64,000 nucleotides of DNA, taken from positions 118,371,104 through 118,435,103 of the forward strand of contig OZ038379.1 of the NCBI GenBank assembly GCA_964036045.1, in the 5' to 3' direction. The translations under genes and the position numbers were made by a program. Shown here one piece after another: positions 21,439 to 30,859 of this stretch (positions are counted from its first letter, which is position 1; every line of letters starts with the position of its first letter). The DNA is from Eutreptiella sp. 'Long Island Sound 2002' (lineage: Eukaryota; Euglenozoa; Euglenophyceae; Eutreptiales; Eutreptiaceae). The notes under the pieces are model-generated. The model had not been told where the DNA came from, searched no databases, and worked only from the letters and a program-made list of their open reading frames with translations.

Positions 21439-23779
21439 AATCTACTGGAAACCCATCTGCAAGGTCTTCACACGGTCTGTCCCACTGGATTGGTGCCACA
21501 GTGTCGCAGTTCCACACAGCAGCCCTCAAATCAGTAACAAATGACTCACGAATAGACTTCTCCTCAGACAGGTATGCAAGTGCAATGTTCACAGGAAACA
21601 TGCTCTGAATGGACATGGCTGCAGAAAAATATGGCTGCTGTGTGCAGACCATTACCCATGTACTATTCTGCTTAATCAAATCCAGAGCATACAGCAAATA
21701 ACAGAACACTTCAACAGGAATGGCAATCGTCAGGGGGCCTTGAATATAAGAAAGATATCGAGGTAGGCGTGCACAAAACTAGTGCAGACTACACAGTGCA
21801 AGAGCAGTCTGCCCCATGCTGTACAGTGGGGATGGCTTGGACAGGTTGTACACACATACATCGGCATGGAAAAATTCCTCAGCACAGGCAGCTTTCAGGT
21901 TGCTAACACAGGCCGCAACATCAGCAATCTCACCAGTGACTGCCACCAAAATACCATTCAATACAAGTTGTGCCACAATATTGTGTAGGGCCAACGTCCA
22001 CATACGTGGGACCTCAAGCAGAATGCAGACAGATGGCACATACGTGGGACCTCAACCAGAATGCAGACAAATGGCAGTGCACTAATAAAGCTGCCCACAA
22101 AGGGAGTAGCTCAACTCTACCCTCCTCCTTCAGAACTTTCCCTGTGTCTGTCTCAATAATGGTGTCACCCAACTTAAGACTCATATGCCCACCGTCAGCC
22201 TTTTCAATACTTGGTGTCACACGTGGCTTGCGAAGCCTGTCACGTAACCCTTGGTAAAGGTCGGAGGTCCAAAAGACTGCCTTGACAACAAAAGCCCACG
22301 GTGGGGAAGGTGCCGCGGGACTCCACACCCAGCTGCCATACAGGACCCGGATATGGGCCATAATATGATATTCTTCTTTGCACATGGTCAAAGTACCCAG
22401 ATTTGCTGCAGAGGGTATACGCATGACACAAATGAGGCAGTTGAAAAATGGTATGCTTATGAACGAAAATCGAGGGGGCTGAGCGAAATTTCCCCCAACT
22501 CAGCGTCAGCAACGAAATAAAGACCACGAAATCACTAGCACTGAGAGTGCTGAATAATGCAGAATAAGCCAGCATACCCCTGGACTCGTGAACAAACCCC
22601 TCAATGACTGCATCTGGATGGACCACATGCCAACTCCACAATTGCTCAACTCTGGCCAACTTTATTTCACGTTTGATACCCAGTATTGAGCTTTTAGTAC
22701 CCGACATGTAGAAGACAATGCTTGGCAGTCTGTCTGGCATCAATCCTTCGCACTCTTTGAAAACCCCAAGCGCCGGTTCAACATCTCGCTTCTCCATCCC
22801 ATAGACTGCGTGAACAGCCTGCTGCCCAATGAATTTGATAACCTTGCCCAACCTTGCCCAACCCTTGGTTACCGTGACCTTAAGACAGGAAGAGACAAGT
22901 AAAAATACAGGCTTACAATAATGTATAACGGATACAATCGAAATATTGAACACACCGCATTGCCTTCATCAGCTATAACTCCAATTTCAGCCAACATGTT
23001 CGGAGTATGGGTGAGCAGGGGGGCATGTGGCTCCTCCGCAATATGCTCTAGTAGGAGTGCCATCCGCTCACTGGTTGTTGACACACTACTGCTTGTGGTC
23101 TGCACTTGATGAAGCCCTGCTAGCCTTCTTCGTATGGGCAAAGGAGTGTCTCTTCTAACATCAAAGCCCTCAAACTCTCTGGTCATGTAGGCAGGGGGTG
23201 ATTTTTGGATTCCTTGTCCTTGCGATGGTGCATAGCAGCCGTGCAGATGTGCTGACCCCCAATGGCATACCAAAACCCAGCGGTACATGAGGTAACAGGC
23301 AGTACAGAGTAAAATCAAATGGCACTAAAGATCAAGTACAATCGAAACAGGACATGGCACAACATACGCACGCCAGGTACTAGCAGTAAATCGTCAAGAC
23401 AATCAGGTGGTGGTGTCCATAATAAATCGTCATAGTGGGCTTGGACTCGGTCGGGGTTTAGCCCACGAACCTGGCCTTCAGAGCGGTCTCTATCAATCAG
23501 GATCTGATCCCATCGCACACGAATGCGTTTTGTGGAAGTGAAGTAAACTGCCAAATTGATTTCTGCTGTTCCTTTGGGTTTGGGCTTTGGCTTCGGTTTG
23601 GCGGCTGGTTTGGGCTGTGTTTCTGGTGTGGGGGCTTCAGCAGCAGGAGTTCCCTCACTTCCACTAAGATGAGCTTCATCATTGGCCAGGTTTTCGGGCG
23701 GTGTACCAACATTTTGAGATATTTCCAGAGAAGACATGGCTTGGAATGTAAGAAACCAGCAGGTGCACAGTGCAGACAT
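21374..23779 (-). CDS. multi-exon gene, unclassified
   Basis: Exons are visible in order. 23779-23370 has EISQNVGTPPENL, a KPKPKPKPK linker and RIRVRWDQILIDRDR. 23255-22970 has FDVRRDTPLPIRRR and ends at a GTGTGT donor. 22880-22552 has TKGWARLGKVIKFIG. 22400-22090 has YGSWVWSPAAPSPPW. 22040-21426 has LHNIVAQLVLNG. In the last exon TAG at 21781-21779 falls inside continuous coding sequence (ALCSLH-stop-FCARLP). The intron near 22420-22550 carries a palindrome-family motif. Family not recognised; domain order resembles nothing I can name. Close relatives by linker type lie on either side. Confidence 0.45.
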
Positions 23780-24038
23780 GGTGATAACCGGGTGCTCAAA
23801 CAGAGATATTAGCCAAATTAGTTCAAATTTGGAGAACCCAGGTTCAAAAATACAAACTGCCGTTCAACAGGGATGACACAGTGCTGAAGGATACCAAATT
23901 CACACTGACTGGAAAGCTTGGCGAAATTTCGCCCCGGTCTGGCAGTTTCAAACAATACCAGGCTCAAAATCATGAAAGTCGGGCGCCTGGGCGAAATTTC
24001 GCCCCGCAAGAAGCATAATAGAATATAACACAGTCAAA

Positions 24039-26210
24039 TCAGTCCCAACCCTGTGTACTCCGTCCCAACTCCTCTTCCTCATCAAGCACTTCCAGGGACG
24101 AGTCACTGCGCACCTCTTCTGGGCCCTCACTGGCACTGTCAACATTATTGAAATCATCTAGCAACCGTACAACAGCGGGCATGGGGTGGAGGGCGGGGGG
24201 TTTTGGAGGGGTACCTGGGGGGAGGGGCGGGGGGGCTGGGGGGACGACCACCGGCACACCGCGCGCTGGGGGTTTGGCGGCTGGTTTTGGAGCGTTACCA
24301 CCGGCTGTGTTGATACTGTGGTAGTGTGCACTTTGCTGCCTTTGATCAACAGTGGAGCGTTTCTGACTGTATGCATTAAGAAAATCCTCAACACCATTGG
24401 GTATTTTAGTCTTGGCAATCAGACACCGTAGGCTATGCCAAACAAGGCTCAAAAATTAATGCTCTGTAACCCTTGTACGCGACAACACTCCCGGAAATTG
24501 CATGCGGGGGGCTTCATCAGGACGTGTGACCACATACTTATCCTCTTCCAGAGCAGCAATGGGGAACCAGGCATGTGATATGTTCTAAATGAACAAACGC
24601 ACGTGCTTTGTGTACTTGTCCACAGAATTCTGCGTCAGGACACCCTAGCATTTTTTCTCTCCGGGAAGTGTGGGGGGGAGAGGTAAAAAAATATCGGTTG
24701 TCTGCTGCACTGACTGGGCATTACCAACCTCCCTTGACCTCATGAGTAGGCGACTAAGCATTGCTTCGCCGTACTCCTCACAAAACAAGCAACCAAGTGC
24801 ACGCGTGTGCCACTCGGACCAGAAAAGCAGTGCTACAGCATTGGTACGCAGCTATTCAGTGCTCAGCCACTTTTCAGAAAGTATGATATTCATCATCAAG
24901 ACAGTACTCATTCCAATGCATTCTTTTGCAGCTGCACTGGAATTCAGGGAGCGATCGTTCCAGTTACATTCACGCACAAGAACCCCTAGTGCCAGAAGTG
25001 CTGGGCGATACGAGTATAACGGGGTCTTCAGGGCTAACAAACATTTCAGACCCAGTCTTTGAGCATCAGACAACTCAGCAAGATTACTCATAAGGACCTG
25101 GGTAGTACTATCTGGCCGTGCTTTGTTAGCAGCTGTAGCCAGGAACAAACCAACAATGGTTTTTGCCATGTGACGCAGTTTGATTTTCATGGGCACCACG
25201 GCTCCTACCTTCGGGTCCCAACCCTGCTCAAGAAATTTAATAATAGGCGCAAATGCCTTATAGGTTATTTCCGCAGAATAGTTATATGGGTGCCACACAC
25301 CATAAAGCAACGGGTGTCCCAATAGGAACTGGTCTACGCGCCACGGGGCATAGCCTGCCCCGAACAGCATTTTCAGGAGTGCGTAAAAGATCTTCATGTC
25401 AATCAGAAATGGCACAGTCCCTCTCGTCTTCACCTGCAAGCATTCTAGCCCCCCGACAAACTCCAATAACTCAACATGACTTCCGCATTTCAAGTGTGAT
25501 AACAAAAGGGGCCTCTAGTTGAGGGATACCACAGCATTGCGAGCATAGTCCAGAGGTGCACGAACCCAGGTCCGCAGAATAGGCCCATCTGGGACTGTAC
25601 TTCTTTGCAACAGCAACCCAACACAGCGAACAAGGTAGTCGACAACCCCGGGTATACATTGTGCAACAGCATCCAGACTGGGCAGACCGTGGTACTGGGG
25701 CAGCTCAGTAGCGTGCAACACACCGATAGCAGTCACATTCAAAGTCTTATCAGGGCTATGGGGGTCCACCCCATTGATGTAGCGACGGTAATTGTCGAAC
25801 CACGGCGTAATTTGCTGTCTCTCAAATGAATTCCACAGGTGTGAAGCTTGAACGCAGGCCTAGGCCGAGATAGTGGGGGCATTGATAGTGCATTCCCCTG
25901 CCATCGCCAGCTTACGGCGGATGGACTGGGTCATTGTACCGCGATATCAGGCTCCAGTGGCTCTCTCAGCACGGGGATATGTCAGCACTTTCACAATGTT
26001 ATACAGTGAGAAAACTTGCATCTGCAGTACCAACAACCATCTTGGTGGACGACTAGAACCCAAGGCAGCCCGCACATGCCCAACATTACGTCTAGTCTTT
26101 CTATTGTGACGCAAATCCAGTGCTAGCTGCAGCAGCGGGAGTGTCCTCCCTTTGTTCAATGCCACCCGAATGACAGCCTTCGGGGTACGAACGCGAGTAC
26201 CCCCCCCCCA
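24039..26210 (-). CDS. unclassified protein; strongest single case for TAA/TAG as Gln
   Basis: From about 26210 to TGA 24041-24039 one frame encodes continuous protein. It passes TAG at 25862, 25517, 24854, 24647 and 24587 and TAA at 24458 (upper coordinate of each codon), all inside ordinary sequence such as VVSLN-stop-RPLLLSHLK and KWLSTE-stop-LRTNAV. The N-terminal third aligns with the left-edge gene (1-670). The middle has LLKMLFGAGYAPWRVDQFL and WHPYNYSAEITYKAF. The C-terminus is Pro-rich then acidic. One TGA (25949-25947) lies in frame within the aligned region and may disable this copy. An ATG follows a few codons on (TMTQSIRRKLAMAG). Probably mobile-element cargo; no catalytic motif recognised. 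Confidence 0.7.
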
Positions 26211-26499
26211 GCAGTTTGAAGAAAGCGCACATCAATCATGTCTCACAGCCACATTGGCAGAAGCACCCCTAAGAGTCAGTGAACAAAACCCAAAGAGGTA
26301 CCACCCTGTAGGTAAGGGGTGTCCAGGCAAGGTGTAACAAATTTCGCCCAGGTTCAACTTTATCGACTAGTGGGCCTAAGTGACAGGCAGACAAAGGGCA
26401 ACATCTCGGGCACAGGAGAAGGAAAGTAACAACAGGGGGGGGGGGGGCTAGAAGAAATTTCACCAAGGATCAATGATTGGTGTTTTTGAGCTATATATT

Positions 26500-26935
26500 T
26501 GCAGAAGAGGCGGGGCAAGGGGTGTCCTTAACGGAGAAAAAAAAAAGTGTTCCAGTTTCCCAAAAAAGCCCGCGGGCACTCCATGTGCTCAACCATGGTT
26601 GGTGGCATTGGCGGCTGGCGGTTGGCGGCAATTGGCGGTTGGCAGTTGGCAACTGGCGGTTGGTGGCGGTTGGTGGTGGTTGGCGGCGGTTGGTGGCGGG
26701 CGGTTGGTGGTTGGAGACAGTTGGCAGTGGCTGGCAGTTGGCGGTTGGTCGCCGCTGGCGGTTCGCGGCGGTTGGTGGCTCGCGGTTGGTGGCGGTTGGT
26801 GGTTGGCGGTTGGTGGCGGTGGGCAGTTGATGGGAGTTGGCGGTTGGCCGTTGGTGGTCCCTTGGGCTTGTCCTTAAGGGCTGTCCTTAGCAAAAAAAAA
26901 AAAATCTCGTCCCTTAAGGACGCCCCTAGGCGGGG
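26500..26935. mobile_element. small element with inverted ends and a GGTTGGC-type core
   Basis: The ends carry AGGGG-Y-GTCCTTAA-x-GG in opposite orientation (about 26518-26540 and 26905-26930), each beside an A run. Between them is a low-complexity core of GGCGGTTGGTGGC words (26600-26860). A MITE-like structure with an internal minisatellite is possible. Trp/Gly-rich ORFs here are by-products. Confidence 0.45.
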
Positions 26936-27310
26936 CTAGGGGAAATTTCGCCCAGGGTCATTAAGACATCAAAATATGTATACCTTTTTTGCTATCCGTG
27001 GGGGCTGGGTGAAATTTCGCCCCGGTCTTGGCAAATTGCCAAATAGAGAAAGTGAATTTGAGTTTCAAAGTGTGTATGCATAGGACACGCAAGAAATGTA
27101 CAATTATTCTGCACCACCTATTACAATACAGGCGACACATGGAAAGCATAGGCACAAAAACAAGACACAGAAAAGGCGACAAATTGCACATGTTTGGGTC
27201 GTAAGGGGCGGGTAGTTAGCGTGGCCTACGCAACAGGGTGCACAAATCAAGTTGACCGTCGGTGCACAAGGTTCTAAAACGTGATCTGCCAACACTTCAT
27301 ATCAGCGGCT
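26936..27310. other. two palindrome-family motifs, no gene
   Basis: GGGGAAATTTCGCCCAGG at about 26940 and GGGTGAAATTTCGCCCCGG at about 27005 lie between a minus-strand gene and a plus-strand ORF, as in the array at 742-1042. Confidence 0.55.
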
Positions 27311-27660
27311 ATGTGTGGCACTAATGATGCACTGCCCGCAAACAAACCCGCACAAAGCAAGACAGTGGATCCCACAGAAATTAAATCCGATAATTCGTTT
27401 TTTTTACAAGAAAACGCGACTGTTGACCATGCCCCGGACAGGCCACCTGAGTCCGTGCATTACTCATCCCCACTGGCATCCCAGGGGTTGGCCGCACCGC
27501 CGGGACTCCACAGATTCCAATTTCAGGGGAAACGGTGGGTGTGGGTGCCGTGGCCTGCCAAAAAAACAAAAAACAACTGCAATACAAGAAGTGGCACTAC
27601 ATCGTGCGTCACTGAAAGGACAAATCAACCAAGTCGACTCCCAAAGAGGAGCCAATTCCA
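27311..27660 (+). CDS. possible 5' exon, unclassified
   Basis: ATG at 27311 (CGTNDALPANKPAQSKT) followed by DHAPDRPPESVHYSS and QFQGKRWVWVPWPAKKTK. It reads like genuine coding sequence to about 27660, after which the frame enters an about 127-bp repeat. Function unknown. Confidence 0.4.
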
Positions 27661-27677
27661 CCACCACCACCAAATGC

Positions 27678-27945
27678 ACCAAGCACTTTTTCCAACCTCC
27701 ACCCCCGCCCCCTTTTCCAAGCACCAATCCCGGCCCGGCCAACCCGGCAATCTCGCATTTAACCTCGAAGGCACTTTTCCCAGCCACCCCAGCCCATCAA
27801 AATTTCCAAGCACTTTTTCGAACCTCCACCCCAACCCCCGTTTCCAAGCACCAATCCCCACCCGGCCCACCCGGCAACCTCGCATGCAACCTCGCAGGCC
27901 CTTTTCCCAACCAACCCCGCCCATCAAATTTTCCAAGGCACTTTT
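27678..27945. repeat. two tandem copies of an about 127-bp repeat
   Basis: AAGCACTTTTTCC begins at 27681 and 27808 and a partial third at 27934. Each is followed by CCTCCACCCC, CCAAGCACCAATCCC and AACCTCG. Confidence 0.85.
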
Positions 27946-28021
27946 TCCAAGGGGCGGACGGCTTCGGTTTTCCAAGCGGTGTGTGGCACCAAATGTCTCA
28001 GAACTTTCCTTTTGGCCCATG

Positions 28022-28523
28022 CAACTTTCCGGCCCTTGCTTAGAATTGCACCTGAGAGTTTACAACCGACAATCAAAAAAGTTCCCAGGAATTGTCAAGG
28101 TACAAAAATATTGCATGCCAAGGGGATTTGCGATATGTGCCCCCCCCCCCCCTGCACAAGCACCCGGAAGATCACGTAGTAAGGTCAGAATGGGTCTTGG
28201 TGCTTAGACAAAGCGGTGCTGGCGCGTGACGCCTGGTACCAAAAGAACACATGTCCCGAAAACCTGCCCATACCTCATCCTAAGCACAATAATCACAACA
28301 CGGCGTAGAACACAATATGTAGGCAGATTTCGGCAATGTCTAGAGGTCCTCACTGCCCATCAGGGGCATTAGGAGCTGTGGAATAGAAGCCCTTTCCATC
28401 CTTACGCCTCATCTTGAACAATTGCAAATGCTTGCCCTTTGGAGCAGGCTTTGGGGCGGGCCTGGCAGTAGGCTTTGGAATGGGTTTAGGCTTCCTATTC
28501 CTTGGCACAGCTGTCATCCACAA
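28022..28523. repeat. 0.5-kb direct repeat, left copy
   Basis: Nearly identical to 29425-29924, starting CAACTTTCCGGCCC and ending CATCCACAA. It contains the last third of the ORF at 29745-30104 (the Lys-Pro linker to the stop), so it is a truncated duplicate. Confidence 0.95.
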
Positions 28524-29424
28524 CCGGCTGAATTTGAAAGCTTTGATTTATTATTTTGGTTGGAGGCCGGAAATCACATAATTAATTAAATTTGGCAATT
28601 TTTTTTATTTTTGTGCTGGCTTGCTATCTAATGCAGGAGCCATAATTAATTGAATTGCGGAATAAAATTTTTTTGTTCCACTTCTAGGATTCGACTTGGG
28701 CAACTTGGGCGCACAAGTATAGCGTTCTACCACTCGGCTACGGCGGGCCCGTCCTATGTTCTGCCAAAATGGTAAACCGGAAATTACCAGCACCAGCATA
28801 TGGGTCCCTGAACCAGGGTTTGCAGCCCCCAGGCCCCCAACGCACCTTCCCGTTGGTTGCTGTGTTGTTACATTCCTTTGCAATCACAATATCTCCGTCC
28901 ATTTCCGAGAAAATTTCTTCATCTGTCACCCCCCCCCCAAATCGGCGGAGAAATCCCAACAACTCGGCAGAACAAGTCGGCGGGCCCATTTTTGCAAATT
29001 TTCCACAAGGAGCTGGGAAATCACTGTGGAGGGGGTTGTTGCACATGTAGAGACACACAGAAACCTACTGTCTCCCTCATTTGTTACAAAAAAATTCGTA
29101 CTGCTGTTTGTATGTAACAAAAAATCTATCATGCAAAACGAAAATCTCTATGTTGTGCATTCACACCGCATGCGGCATGCACACCCAGAAACACAACACC
29201 CGTCGTTGTCTTAGGACAATTTCTAATTGAACCGTTGCACAAATGCCTAAAGTCGCAGAATTAATTAAATTTTGTAATTAATTACTTTTTGTACACCAGT
29301 TTTGTGTGCCACCGCCTAGCTAATTAGTTAATATTGGTATTTATTTTTTTATTGGATATAGCATCTTTTAACCACGTTCGAGCAAATATTTAATTATTTA
29401 ATAATAAATTTCAAATTCAGCCGG
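28524..29424. mobile_element. 901-bp element with 16-bp terminal inverted repeats
   Basis: It starts CCGGCTGAATTTGAAA and ends with the exact reverse complement. The flanking bases are CAA on both sides, consistent with a 3-bp target duplication. The interior is AT-rich with no credible ORF. It sits exactly between the two copies of the 0.5-kb direct repeat. Confidence 0.7.
28678..28748 (-). other. tRNA-like sequence (SINE head or decayed tRNA)
   Basis: On the minus strand TAGCCGAGTGGTAGAACGC matches an A box and AGTCGAATCC, 35-40 bases on, is a B box with two mismatches. GGAACAAAAAAA follows. The T-arm pairs poorly, so a functional tRNA is unlikely. Confidence 0.45.
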
Positions 29425-29924
29425 CAACTTTCCGGCCCTTGCTTAGAATTGCACCTGAGAGTTTACAGCCAACAATCAAAAAAGTTCCCAGGAATTGTCA
29501 AGGTACAAAAATATTGCATGCCAAGGGGATTTGCGATATGTGCCGCCCCCCCCCTGCACAAGCACCCGGAAGATCACGTAGTAAGGTCAGAATGGGTCTT
29601 GGTGCTTAGACAAAGCGGTGCTGACGCCTGGTACCAAAAGAACACATGTCCCGAAAACCTGCCCATACCTCATCCTAAGCACAATAATCACAACACGGCG
29701 TAGAACACAATATGTAGGCAGATTTCGGCAATGTCTAGAGGTCCTCACTGCCCATCAGGGGCATTAGGAGCTGTGGAATAGAAGCCCTTTCCATCCTTAA
29801 ACCTCATCTTGAACAATTGCAAATGCTTGCCCTTTGGAGCAGGCTTTGGGGCGGGCCTGGCAGCAGGCTTTGGAATGGGTTTAGGCTTCCTATTCCTTGG
29901 CACAACTGTCATCCACAATATCTT
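29425..29924. repeat. 0.5-kb direct repeat, right copy
   Basis: Second copy of 28022-28523. It contains the intact 3' end of the ORF at 29745-30104. Confidence 0.95.
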
Positions 29925-30104
29925 TGGTGAAGTAAACACATGGTCAAAAGGGGCATGGTGCTCACGCTCATGCCCATTCCTCATGTACTTCAAATGAATC
30001 AAATATCCCCCACGAGTATAACGACCGATAATAGTGGCAGGCGCGTGCTCACCGGTGGACCAGATGTACGTGACAGCCAAGTTAGGAGTAACAACATTAG
30101 TCAT
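29745..30104 (-). CDS. 119-aa protein with SH3-like fold signature and Lys-Pro linker
   Basis: ATG at 30104, TGA at 29747-29745. Residues about 8-60 (TYIWSTGEHAPATIIGRY, GGYLIHLKYMRNGHER, HAPFDHVF) have the alternating pattern of a small beta-barrel domain (Tudor, chromo or SH3-like) of the sort found at the ends of element proteins. Then come KPKPIPKP and a basic tail. It may be the terminal exon of a longer gene whose upstream exons lie at 30290-30855. Its 3' third is duplicated at 28380-28520. Confidence 0.5.
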   Translation of the reverse strand: MTNVVTPNLAVTYIWSTGEHAPATIIGRYTRGGYLIHLKYMRNGHEREHHAPFDHVFTSPKILWMTVVPRNRKPKPIPKPAARPAPKPAPKGKHLQLFKMRFKDGKGFYSTAPNAPDGQ

Positions 30105-30289
30105 GGCTGAAAATCACACCACAACAAAGAGCAGTGAGGTGCCATACCAAGCAGAATGTTGTTATGAGCAGGAGGACTCATCACAAGCATGACACAGCCC
30201 CTCTTTCCCTCTACAATCGGCACACAATCATGCTTTGCCAAGTTTCTCACCATAAAAACTGTGGTCAGAAAATTCGGTAAAAGTGACGG

Positions 30290-30855
30290 TCAGACCGGTC
30301 CCGGTGCTTTGACAAGGCAGTGCTTGCGCAAGGGGGGGCGGGGGGAGGGGGGGCAGGGGGCATGCACCAGGTTCCGCTTCTGAGGTGATATGATCGGCCT
30401 CTCAATTGCTGGAGCATCAATGAGCAGCCAAACAGCCGGTGATATGCAGGCTTGCATGTCGCTGTCCATTACAATATACTCCCGCAACACACCACTCACC
30501 TCACAACCAAGGAGGCACCAAAGGCACCTGGCAAAGGGGAAAGTGAAACTGACACCTAATATGAGCTGCCGACACCGCCAACCACCACCAATCACTGACT
30601 GCACAAGACCTACTCTGCACAGCACAACAGCCGCCAACAATGGCCAAGACACCACCCACACTACCCAACACAGAAATGCATCATGACCTGTATCCCCATA
30701 TTGCTGCCACTAAATGTCCGCTTCTGCAAGGGCTCTGGCCTGGGTTCTGTTGGTTGTTCCACTTGAGTAGTTGGGATCTCATCCCGAGGGTCAGGCAACT
30801 GGAAACAGATGGGATCAAAATGGACAGCAGCAGCCGTCAAGAAATCCCTTTCCAA
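30290..30855 (-). CDS. candidate upstream exons
   Basis: Minus frames encode CEVSGVLREYIVMDSDMQAC near 30450 and AAVHFDPICFQLPDPRDEIP near 30800. Splice sites not resolved. Confidence 0.3.
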
Positions 30856-30859
30856 TCAC

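Noticed and set aside
24039-26210. Ordinary pseudogene full of nonsense mutations
   Set aside because: The interruptions are almost only TAA/TAG, the frame is kept over about 2 kb, genes end at TGA, and independent genes show the same bias.
26600-26860. Telomere-like GGTTGG repeat or a Trp/Gly-rich protein
   Set aside because: The unit is irregular and flanked by inverted ends; all frames give low-complexity peptides.
28022-29924. LTR retrotransposon with the 0.5-kb repeats as LTRs
   Set aside because: The repeats do not have TG...CA ends, contain part of a neighbouring ORF, and the interior has inverted ends and no pol-like ORF.
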